A DNA stretch of 64,000 nt from Ottelia alismoides (lineage: Eukaryota > Streptophyta > Magnoliopsida > Alismatales > Hydrocharitaceae): the NCBI GenBank assembly GCA_037367405.1, contig JAZKJV010008262.1, forward strand, positions 124,001-188,000, written 5' to 3'. Positions 21,665 to 31,231 of this stretch are shown in pieces. A model generated the notes under the pieces. It searched no databases, was not told the DNA's origin, and saw only the letters and a list, made by a program, of their open reading frames with translations. Each line of letters begins with the position of its first letter. The stretch's first letter is position 1. The position numbers were made by a program, and so were the translations under genes.

Positions 21665-22855
21665 TGCACAAAATGTGTAGCAAGCAAGTATGCAGAGAGT
21701 TCGAACACAGGGAGCAAACAGGGTAATTCAAACTAATGTTGGTGAGTGAAAGTGTGTGATGTCTACACTAAGCAAGCAAGCAAAGATTTTTGTGGGTTTT
21801 TAATTTAATTTTTTTTATTTTTTTTAATTTTCTGATTTTTTATATTTTATATTCTATATATTTTTTCTTTTTCAATATTGGAAGATAAAGGCTATGTATA
21901 AAAGAGAGGGTAGAATATTTATAAAAATGTGCAAAAATTGCCAAAAATTCAGGAATAAAATCTTTTTGATATTTTTAGGATTTTTTACTGTTTTTGTGAT
22001 TTTTTTTGGGTATTTTGCAAACTGTTTTTGGTATTTTTAAATACTGAAATAAGGGAAAACAGTGAAATGTGTACTGGTTGTGAGTAAAATAGGAATTAAA
22101 ATTAGCAAACAGTCACCAAAATTTTTCACACTAATTTTCAAATAAAGATAATGAAATATAGAACAAACAGGAACTGAGTTTGTATTTTTCTGAGTTTTCT
22201 TGGATTTTATAGATTTTTTTGATATTTTTGAGTCTTTTTTGAATTTTTAAGGTTTTTCTTTTGAGATTTTTAGTGATTTTTGGACTGACACTAAAATAGG
22301 TTAAAAGACACACTAGGGAATTTTTTTGGAATTTTTCGAGGTATTTTAATATTTTTTGGCATTTTCTAAGCTAGACAGTGAATAAAAAGCATGTTTTTGA
22401 TTTTTAATAAATATAGAAATAAAATAAAATCAAAAACTAAAATGCTAGCATCAAAGAAAAAGCTACAGGAACTTAACTTTATTTTTGTGGAATTTTTGGA
22501 GTCAAAATAGTAATTTAAATAATTAAAACGAGCATCCAAACATTAATCAGGCCTGACAAGGGTATATGTGCAACTTTTCAAACATCCAGGGGGTACATGC
22601 AAAACTTCCACTAAGTTTTAAACTGAATATTTAAATTACAGGACCAAACAACAATTGCAAAAGCCGCAGGGATGTCGGCGCAATTTACCCACTAGGGGCG
22701 CGTGACTTGTACGCACCTGGCGAGGACTGAAACGTAATTTTCAAAAACCCGGGGGCTATCTTGCAATTTTTCCAAAAATATAACACTTAATATTCAAGTT
22801 TTGGTACTGAAACAAAATAGAACAAAAACCGAGGGCCTCAATGCAAAATGCCCCC

Positions 22856-22896
22856 ACCTCACGTGTACAGGTCACGTGAGGTGACGTGGCAGAGGA
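22856..22896 (-). promoter_or_regulatory. Double G-box dyad in D 3' LTR
   Basis: CCTCACGTG and CACGTGAGG are arranged as an inverted repeat, followed by GGTGACGTGGC. The 5' LTR has the same at about 32420-32460. Related CACGTG pairs occur in LTR1, S and F. Confidence 0.45.
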
Positions 22897-23765
22897 CCTA
22901 AATGCAAATAAAATAAAGACGAGGGTCTTTTTGCAATTTTTACAAAATTTTTAAACTATGAATAAAAGTTACTGGACTAAAAGAGAGACACAAAAATAGC
23001 GAGGGTATACTTGCAAAAATCCCTCGCTGGGCCGATCCGACGGCGGTGTAGGCGCTGGTGACGCGTGGCGCGGATCCAACGGCTGGTGGCTAGGCGCGAT
23101 CCAGCAGCGGGGGACGCGCCACTTATCCACAAGTACCTGCACAAAAAAGTTACGGAGGTCGAGGGCAAAATACCTCGACCTCCAGTGGCTCTCGAAATGG
23201 AGTGAAGGGCGAAATAGGTACTCGCCGGAGTTGCGCTCCGGCGAGGTGATCGATGAGGAGATCGGATGATCGATTCGACGAGGAAAGAGGGTTTGGATGA
23301 TCCTACGACTATGAGGAACGTGATGTGGATAAAAAGAAACAAAGAAACGGCCTCGATGGCCTGGGGCCAGAGGGTGGATACCTCGACAGCGGAGCTTCAT
23401 CGGAGGTGTGGAACACGCGTCGATCAGGTGCTATCCCGCCGCCTTGAAGCCCAGAGCTTGGAGCTATCACCTCCAGGCACCTCGAGCTCGACTAAGGGGG
23501 GAAGATCGGTGGAAATTACGGTTCAAAAATCAAATCGAAGTTGAGGGATTTCTTAAGTATGGTTGACGGTCATGGTGGAAAGAACGAGGTGTGGTGGTGG
23601 TTGGCGTGATGCACGTCCCAAGATGAACCTTGGGCGTGATTCCTTGATGCACGGGCTGCAAAAGTGGTGAAGAGAGTATCGTATTTTGGTGAATGGATTA
23701 ACCTCGAAAAAAGGGGGAAGATGGGGGTCAACACACTCTGACAGAGTCACAGAGGCTGGGTCAGA

Positions 23766-23822
23766 GAGTTGACCGAGGTCAACTCTCAGACCCTCCTGGT
23801 TGGTCCACGTGGACCAACCAGG
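23766..23822 (-). promoter_or_regulatory. Inverted W-box pair and 28-bp G-box palindrome, D 3' LTR
   Basis: GAGTTGAC and GTCAACTC (23766-23785) are followed by a perfect 28-bp palindrome at 23795-23822 with arms CCTGGTTGGTCCAC / GTGGACCAACCAGG centred on CCACGTGG. Both are preserved in the other LTR. Confidence 0.55.
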
Positions 23823-24979
23823 AAAAACCTTGGAAAAATGTCTTAATAAATCATTTTAAAATAGTAAATGGTGTTATTTTAATTAGGTGATAAAATAAAA
23901 AGTGTTCATAATTTTATCTAGTATTTTATTCCGATTTTTAATTATTTTTATGAGTCATATTTTTATGAGTTTACTTTTTACCCCTTTTATAGGTATAATA
24001 CCTATGTGTTTTAGCATTTTATTTTTATTTAGTGTATTTTAATTTTATTATTTTTATTTGTTATTTTCTAAAATTATAAAATAATTTTATCTACACAAAT
24101 ATATTTTTGTTTTATTTTTCTGATATGTTTTGTATATTAAATAAAATATAAAGGTATAATGTATAGGTATACATATAGGTATAATACCTGTATACTCTAT
24201 ATATGTTTATTTTTATTTTGAGTTTTCTTTAGGTTTTTATTCCAATTTTAATGTGCGTAATTATCATAAGTAATATTTACATAATTATAAAAATATAAAA
24301 ATATAGAAATAATGAATAAATAATAAATTGAATATTTTAATCTTTACAAGTATACAATGAGGGTCCAAAACTCAACTTTCAAACCGTAGCTCTGCCAAAT
24401 GCGAAACCACCGCCATTAAATAGCTTATTTTATTCTATATACAATTAAAGGTGAGTATGCTGCATTTGGAGTTGTCAGTTGTGAGATACGGGTCTGGGAA
24501 GTTGGGATTCTGGGTTCTTATTCAGACTATAACTTTTTATCTGTACATTATTTTTTTGTGAAATCAATTTTGTATTTTTCTATATAAAAGTATCTACAAC
24601 TTTCGTGACAAAGTTTCTTTATTTGATGCACAAAAAGTGAAACCAAAAATAGGTCCCAAAATGAATAAAGAATGGATAAAATAAATAGGTATTTTTATTG
24701 TATTTTGGCCCTTATCTCCCCCTACTTTATTCCTTGTCGACCTATTCATCAAGATGCCTAGGTCTCGGGATTTTGGGTCATAAAATATTTACAATATTTT
24801 ATTCTTTTTCTTTTCTTTTATTTATTCTATAATTTTGGCTTTAATTACAGTATTTTAGACACTAATGGGATGCACATGCGTGAATGCTAATATGATGGTT
24901 TTAATGCTATTTACAAGCATTTGCTAGGGTTTTTGGTGCCAAAATGATAGAATAAAGATGATGAAATGTGGATTCATCA

Positions 24980-24996
24980 TCCCTCTATACTTTACC
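24980..24996 (-). other. Polypurine tract of D
   Basis: On the minus strand GGTAAAGTATAGAGGGA lies directly before TGATGAATCC of the 3' LTR. It has the same core as the A1 tract and as the 3' arms of the hairpin array. Confidence 0.75.
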
Positions 24997-26905
24997 TTTG
25001 CTAGTCCCTAGCAAACACTTATGCAATAAGTGAAAAAAGAAAGAAAGAAAAGAAAAAGAAGAAGAACTTGGATTTAATTTGATTATCAAACTTGTCTTCA
25101 CAAAATCAAAGTTTGGAGCTTAAGTCGGACCTTTGGAATTTTAGTGGGGCGGACCCTTAGTGAGAACCGAATTTGAAATCCAATAGTCCTTGAGAATCCC
25201 AAAACTTGTCCAAGTCTCCTCAATAGCCAGGTTAGAAATACTTCAACTCATAAGCAAACTCTTACGACTATGAGTTTGACTCGTACAGTGTAAGTGATAT
25301 GTAGATCCCCACCTCAGAAGTAACAAAGAAACAACCTCCCCCACCCTGGTAACTCTAATGCCTCGGTCTAGCAACTCTTTCCTCGAGACGCGGGGTATTC
25401 CCTTCTAAGTTCAAGTGCAACCGGCTCAAGAAGAGGGGGAATAAGAGGTATAGAATTTTGGGAGCTCAACCAGTGTAGCTAAGTCTCCCGCTGCAAGCTT
25501 CATGAGATGTAACATGGATACCATAAGCTTTTGCTTTATTGGACTATATACACTCCGGTGGGGTTATTAAATTTTCAATCCGGCCCACCACTTTTTTTGC
25601 AGTTCTTTTCTTCTTATTTTTTTCATATCTACATGGTGCAGCATATATACAAGAAATTTTCCTCTTGAGCCAGTAGACTATCCCTCTTTTGAAGCTTTAT
25701 TGCAACCCACGACTTCTGTCTTTAGCCTTCATCACCACTAGACCAAGTTGAGGCGCACTTCCTTCATTAGAAGAAGAAGAGAGGTTCCGCCTAGAAGTAC
25801 TACCCTCATATGCTACCCCAAGCCAAAGGAAACTGCCTCCTCACCACCTCATCCGTGGAGAGCTATGTGAAAGGTGCAGGTGTCCAAGTTAGGTCATTAT
25901 CAACAAGAGTCGTGCGTGTGCTCCGAAATACTCTACTTAGGCAGTCAAGAATCCATTGAACCAAGTCCCGTGATCCTCAAAGAATTAAGTCAACTAGACC
26001 TGAAGTACCTCAAACCCAGTTCCTATAAGGTTCCTGTTATTAGGTAGATTTTAAGGTCCAATCAAGCTCCAATCTCCGGATTTTACTTAGACCTATTCAA
26101 CTATCAAACTCAATCTGAAAAATGCTCATGCTGTACAATGCTATGCGGAAAATATTTTTGTGATGCAATTTTCTAGATTTTGAACTTTTTATGGATTTTT
26201 GAAAAGATGATGATGCATATGCAGATGCAATTTTTTGTATTTTGAAAAGATTTTTCAAATGTTTTTGGATTTTAATTTTGCAAATGTTTTTGGGAATTTT
26301 GAAAACAAAAGTTTTGGCTGAAAGTTAGGTGAAAATATGTACACGGGAGTGCTTCTTATATACACAAGAAGTGGATTTTAAGAATTTACAAGGGTAAGTG
26401 GTCAGTTTTACAAGTATATATACATAGTGGATTTTAGTGAGATGTATGTATTCCTCAAACTTATTTGACACAAGCTTTTTTCAAACAATTTTTGAAAAGT
26501 ATAGTCCAAAATAATTTTTGCAAACATTTTACAAACATGTACACACATTTGAAAATCATTTTGCAATCGGTTTTCCAAACAGTATATATAGATTTTTCAC
26601 ATATTTTTGCAACCATTTTTCAAATCATTTGCAAATCATTTTTCAAACATTTTATTTCACACAAAGAAAAGAAGTTTTACAAACCACACATTTTTACAAA
26701 GATTGAAAACATGTAACAAAATGTTTTACAAATAGTTTTCAATAAATGTTCACAAAGATTTTCAAACTATTTTTCAAACATTTTGCAAATAAACATTTTC
26801 ACCTGATTTATTAATTAGTATATACAAAAAGAATTTGAGGAACAGAACACCTTTTTATTAAAGATGTTTAATGCATTTTAAAGAATTATTAGCCATATTA
26901 TTAGG
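24997..26905 (-). other. 3' UTR of D (non-coding)
   Basis: No supportable gene. It contains the conserved block (25654-25709), the GGAACCTTATAGG / TTAATTCTTTGAG landmarks around 25970-26030 and a long AT-rich part with TTTTCAAA-type repeats (26120-26800). It resembles one copy of the duplicated A1 3' UTR. Confidence 0.6.
25654..25709 (-). other. Conserved 3' UTR block (D)
   Basis: On the minus strand GGGTTGCAATAAAGCTTCAA followed by AGAGGGATAGTCTACTGGC and TCAAGAGGAAAA. It is nearly the same as A1 copy 2 and recognisable in F. Confidence 0.65.
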
Positions 26906-26908
26906 AAA

Positions 26909-27555
26909 GTACGAGTTATGGCTAAAGTATATACGCAGTATATACGACCCCCCTATACTTAGCTTGAGCTATGTCCTCATAGATCGGAGAGAAAAGAGAA
27001 GACATAACTCGTACTAAGTATTGGCAAGTCTAAAGAATAAAGGAATAATGAATGAATCAACGAATGAGAAGTTGACCATCCCCCCTATACTTAGGATCAA
27101 ATAATCCTAAGTATAGCAGAATGTACACAACGCAGGGAGGCTCAAGGGTGGGAATGACCAGATCGTACTCAGATTGTCTCCCCCTATACTTAGGGTAAGA
27201 TATCCCTAAGTATAGACAATAAGAGGAGACAATGGAGAGGATCGAAAAGAATAGAATCAACTCGGGGTGCACCCCCCCCTATACTTAGGACAAAGTACGC
27301 CCTAAGTATGGAAAACTGTCTACAAGGGCGACACCTTTTTGATAGATGAAGAAGGTAGAAGAGGAAAAGAAGAAAAGAAGAAAAGAAAAAGAGATGAGAC
27401 TAGAAATGAGATTATGAGAATGTACACATCGCTTCCCCTATACTTAGGGTAAAAGAAGCCCTAAGTATAGGCAACAACAGGAGTGATCACACGAAACGAA
27501 GAATGAACACTCGGCTCGTCCACCCCCCTATACTTAGGACAAAGTACGTCCTAAG
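26909..27555 (-). other. Hairpin array of D with PPT-like arms
   Basis: Short hairpins lie at 27080-27116, 27180-27215, 27272-27310, 27435-27470 and 27523-27555. A longer one at about 26945-27020 uses GAGCTATGTC and GACATAACTCGTAC. On the sense (minus) strand each short hairpin reads CTATACTTAGG - loop - CCTAAGTATAG followed by four or more G. GTACGAGTTATG at 26909-26920 is the perfect complement of CATAACTCGTAC at 27003-27014, giving an alternative partner. Order and spacing match Z. Confidence 0.85.
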
Positions 27556-27647
27556 CAAGGCAAACACGAGAATGGGTGGCCGAGCAATACGGAAGAAAGA
27601 ACCGAGGTACACAAGGGAATATACAACGGAGATGGATATACACATGA

Positions 27648-29711
27648 TCAAGAAGGTGGAAAGCTGACCTTCTTGCGAGACCGCTGAGGGATAGATCTGA
27701 TATGGTGTATGTCGACATCGGGGTCCCCAGTGGACGGAAGCCGATCAGGGTCGACATGGTGAAGGCCCTCAGTGGAGTCAAATCGGAAAGGGACGAACTG
27801 ATCAATGGAAGCAGTATGGCTAGGTTCTCCCTTGGTGGTCCTATGGTGTGGAGGCACAGACTGGTGAGTGGAAGAAGTACGACTAGGTCCGGCCTTGGAA
27901 GTCTCGCAGATGTCAAAGTGGAATGGGACAAACTCATCATCCTCGGAAGAAGTGTAATCGGAGTCGTCCTGCGAGGGATCGTCCAGGTCAAAGTCAAAAG
28001 GCACGAAATCATCGGTGGAAGTATACGAACTCAGATCGTCCTCAAGAGTTTCACCTGAATCATTTCCATCAAGAGGCCTGAATCTATCAAAATAAATGGC
28101 AGCATCATAACCGACCTCAATCATCTTTACTTGTGAAGGACCAGGCACGGACATATCAGTGGAAGTAGTCAATCCAGGTCCGTCCCGTCTAGTCTTACCT
28201 AGGTCATTTGTCTCCTTATGAGGTCTCTCAAAATAATGGGCAACTTCATAAACGTCCTCAATAGTCTTGGTATCTGCCCCCTGGTCAATTGGATCAATCA
28301 CGTAAATGCTTTGGATTTCATCAACACATCGCCACACACCCGGAGGAGGAAACTCAAGGTCCATGCTTTCCGATTTCCTCCCCTTTAGGGGGATCCGTCG
28401 GGTCTCATTAGGTTTCGCTAAGCAAACATCTTTAGTAGCATCAGATCGGTCATGGGCCTTGGAGTCAGCTAAAATCGATGAAGGTGCATCAGGTGCAGGT
28501 CTCTGGTCAACTGTGGGTGCGGTGATCGACACTTTGCTTTCGTCAACAGGACGGAAGCGAATCTCTCCTGATCTGTAATCAATAACGACCCTCGCAGAGG
28601 CGAGGAATGGTCGTCCCGGGATGATTGGATATGGCTCCCCTGTGGAGGTCTCCATGGGCAACACAACAAAATCAACATGGTGGATCGTGCCCTGAATAGA
28701 AATGACGGCGTTTTCAAGGACACCCTTCGGCCTCTTAATAGATCCATCAGCAAACTGAACGATCATCCTGGTTTTCTTGAGAGGCCCTAAGTGAAGAGAG
28801 TGTACCAGCGAGAAGGGTAATATACTAATAGAAGCACCGCCGTCTAGGAGAGTGTGATCACAAGTATAGTCAGAGATAGTGCATGTGATGAAAGGTGTAG
28901 CTGTGTTCTTTTTCTTGGGAATGGGACGGTGTGTAATGGCGAGGGCAGTGGCCATGGTCAGAATGTGACGCTCAGATCTGCTCCTCCGCTTTCTCTTCTT
29001 GGGAAGAGGAGCAGATAATTGGGTCATGGCCTGCTGAAGTGGGGCACGTATGATCTCATAAATAGTGGCCACCACTTCGGGTTCAGTCAACATTTTTTTG
29101 AATTGTTGGGCTTCCTCCATACAAGGGAGGAAGTCGGAATCAGCATATACACGAGGCATGCCAAGAGCAGTCTGTACAGCGGCATCCTCGGGGTCAAAGG
29201 TGGGACTAGGTGTGAATGTATGTGTGGTCAAGGGTTCTGGCAAGTGGACTCTCTCCTCAAAATATTGATCAACCAAGTGTCTCCCGAACTCTTTTTGTAT
29301 TTTTAAATTTTTCTCATTTTTTTGTATTTTGGGCGATTGCAAGCTCCCATGATCACCTACAAGTAAATCTGAATCCCCAACGGAAGGAGCATTAATCTGA
29401 TTATTCCTCAAGATAGCAAGATTATCATTCAACAAATCAATGCGCTTTGTCATCCGATTCAAGATATCACTCATAGAGATCGCGGGAGGTGACTCCATCA
29501 GGTCAGACTCGGGTGGATGTGAAGGTGGAGGTGGATAATATATAGGTGGGGGTGGGTGTGGGTAGAAGTTCGAGTCGTGATACTGTGGCTGAGGCGGATA
29601 TGTACAAAAGTCAGAAAAAGTAGGAGGATCCTCCTGATAAAAGGGAGGTGGACCGGCTGGAGGGTACGAGGAATCCGCAAAATCCGAATAAAAATCGCTC
29701 CAGGGATCCAT
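27648..29711 (-). CDS. 687-residue protein of non-autonomous element D with protease-like domain
   Basis: Uninterrupted frame, the only long one in D. The start ATG follows TTCTCTCTTGTTTCGAG directly. Residues 1-75 are rich in Pro, Tyr, Asp and Ser. Residues 228-238 are a basic, NLS-like run (KKRKRRSRSER). Residues 275-390 form a retropepsin-like domain (HTLLDGGASISILP, VQFADGS, GTIHHVDFVVLP, IIPGRPFLASARV) related to the PR of A1, E and F. The catalytic triad is DGG (290-292), not DSG or DTG, so proteolysis is doubtful. Residues 390-687 are acidic and hold three FVPF-x-FD repeats (569, 594, 639). No gag core, RT, RNase H or integrase. It may be a leftover polyprotein segment or an accessory protein; function unknown. 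Copy Z has the same C-terminus. Confidence 0.85.
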   Translation of the reverse strand: MDPWSDFYSDFADSSYPPAGPPPFYQEDPPTFSDFCTYPPQPQYHDSNFYPHPPPPIYYPPPPSHPPESDLMESPPAISMSDILNRMTKRIDLLNDNLAILRNNQINAPSVGDSDLLVGDHGSLQSPKIQKNEKNLKIQKEFGRHLVDQYFEERVHLPEPLTTHTFTPSPTFDPEDAAVQTALGMPRVYADSDFLPCMEEAQQFKKMLTEPEVVATIYEIIRAPLQQAMTQLSAPLPKKRKRRSRSERHILTMATALAITHRPIPKKKNTATPFITCTISDYTCDHTLLDGGASISILPFSLVHSLHLGPLKKTRMIVQFADGSIKRPKGVLENAVISIQGTIHHVDFVVLPMETSTGEPYPIIPGRPFLASARVVIDYRSGEIRFRPVDESKVSITAPTVDQRPAPDAPSSILADSKAHDRSDATKDVCLAKPNETRRIPLKGRKSESMDLEFPPPGVWRCVDEIQSIYVIDPIDQGADTKTIEDVYEVAHYFERPHKETNDLGKTRRDGPGLTTSTDMSVPGPSQVKMIEVGYDAAIYFDRFRPLDGNDSGETLEDDLSSYTSTDDFVPFDFDLDDPSQDDSDYTSSEDDEFVPFHFDICETSKAGPSRTSSTHQSVPPHHRTTKGEPSHTASIDQFVPFRFDSTEGLHHVDPDRLPSTGDPDVDIHHIRSIPQRSRKKVSFPPS

Positions 29712-31056
29712 CTCGAAACAAGAGAGAATGATCGGGAGAATACGATGGTCAAGTCAATAAATGTGTGGAGAAAGGCGCAAATGCGCAGAGATGATCTAGA
29801 ATGCACACAAAACAATCACAAGCAAAAATGAAACAACCAAACCCTCGACTCACCTACTCAACTCTGTGAAGACCACAAATGCGGTCTTCTTAACTTGTTG
29901 TTTTAGAGTTAGGTGAGAAGTCCAAAAAGTTGCACAAACACTTAGGGGCTCAATGGGATTTGGGCACTAATCCCTAGTGTGTGCGCGAGCAAGTAAAAGC
30001 GAAGACAATGAGGGGATTACTCGCCCCAATACAAGTTTTTCTTTTTGGTGGTTTTTAGGGTCAAGTAATGTTAACAGTCCCAATTTTATTGATTATCACT
30101 TTTTTGGATTTTTAATAAAAATGCACGATCCTAACGGGGATTCAATTCCTTTAAGCTCCTAGGTTGGCAAAATCAGAGGGAGAGTCGGAAAAGCAATGCA
30201 AGCGGCAAACAATGATGAATGCTAAAGCGTAAATGCTCACCTTGCCTCCAGCACTCTACATGCAAGGATGCTCAGCAGAATTGAAACCTATCTATATGCA
30301 AATGCAAAGCCGATGAAATCGCCCTAAGTTCAGAAATTGCTATTAGCAGGAAGCACCACAAGTTGATCACCGATCCTCAATCCAAAAAGTCCGGTCTAGA
30401 CCCACCCCTCCTCTTCTCGACAAGTCGAGTTCAGGAGTAGCGCTTGATGGGGTGGGCTCGCGGCGTGGTGGATTTAAGATGATGAACCAACTGTTTAAAA
30501 TTTGACTAAGTCTAAACGCGGCTATAGGTACATGCAAGATATATTAGGTGTTTGGCCTTAATCTATCGCAAGCAATTCTAAATCTAAGGGCTCAATCACA
30601 CAAAGTGAAGAAAACAAAACCGGAAAACAAAAATAAAAAATGCGATGAAAAGCCGACAAAACTGCGGTGAGCCCCCAAGTGTACAAGCACTTGGAAATTG
30701 GGCCCGAAAGTCCAAGTCCGAATGCACCTGTATTATTACAAATAAAGAGTCTCTCTCTCACAATAAATTACACCAGATAAGGTCAATAAAATAAATGGCT
30801 CGGGAATTGTCTTCAAAAATCCTCTAAGTCCGCCTTGGTGCGAAGCGTCAGCCGCCTCACGTGGGTGCACGAGCGCTCCTAGAAAAGAGAGCCTCCCTCG
30901 ATCCGCGTACCTTGCACAAAGTCAAACAAGAAGGTGATTAGACAATTCAAACAATAAATATAAAAAATGAGCCAAAATACAATAAGCAGAAATAAAAAGC
31001 CGAAAAAGTAGACAAATAATCACAGCACAAGCAAAAAGTGATCTACGCGCTGTTGC
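29712..31056 (-). other. 5' leader of D (non-coding)
   Basis: 1.35 kb with no supportable gene. Going from PBS to ATG on the minus strand: a segment shared with A1 (CTTGTGCTGTGATTATTTGT), AAGGTACGCGG (possible splice donor, near 30905), a stretch homologous to A1 around 6600-6800, the conserved leader motif and stem-loop (30082-30010), and a pyrimidine-rich AG right before the ATG. Confidence 0.55.
30010..30082 (-). other. Conserved leader motif and stem-loop (D)
   Basis: On the minus strand GGGACTGTTAA ... ACTTGACCCTAAA, then TTGGGGCGAGTAATCCCCTC, matching A1, E and F in order and sequence. Confidence 0.55.
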
Positions 31057-31074
31057 TCCCCGGCAACGGCGCCA
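31057..31074 (-). other. Primer-binding site of D, complementary to tRNA-Asp
   Basis: The plus strand reads TCCCCGGCAACGGCGCCA, equal to the 3' end of plant tRNA-Asp including CCA. On the minus strand it therefore gives an 18-base PBS, two bases after the LTR end TTATCA. Together with the LTR ends it fixes the element's orientation. Confidence 0.85.
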
Positions 31075-31208
31075 TTTGATAATTCCGAGAATCGATCGGT
31101 CTTGTGTTCCACACAAGGCAGGAACACAGTCGAAGTGTCAACCAATCAAATCTTGAAATTAATCAATAATTAACCCACACTAAAGATCAATAATTAGAAA
31201 TAAATGTG

Positions 31209-31231
31209 GAGTTAAAATTTATTTTTAACTC
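31209..31231 (-). promoter_or_regulatory. Putative poly(A)-signal hairpin, D 5' LTR
   Basis: Same GAGTTA...AATAAA...TAACTC structure as in the 3' LTR. Confidence 0.5.

Larger units (their letters stand above)
21509..24979 (-). repeat. 3' LTR of element D
   Basis: On the minus strand it runs TGATGAATCCACATTTCATC ... GAGATTATCA. Compared with the 5' LTR it lacks 387 bases (the equivalent of 32698-33084), with a clean junction after TTATCCAC. It carries the G-box palindrome and W-box pair (23766-23822), a CACGTG-containing dyad near 22860-22890 and the AATAAA hairpin (21642-21664). Confidence 0.85.

Noticed and set aside
27080..27555. Bacterial-type terminators or MITEs
   Set aside because: The hairpins end in G-runs, not T-runs, have no target duplications, and recur at the same site in different elements, so they are element parts and not separate insertions.
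31057..31074. tRNA-Asp gene
   Set aside because: Only the 18 bases matching the tRNA 3' end are present, next to an LTR end; it is the primer-binding site.
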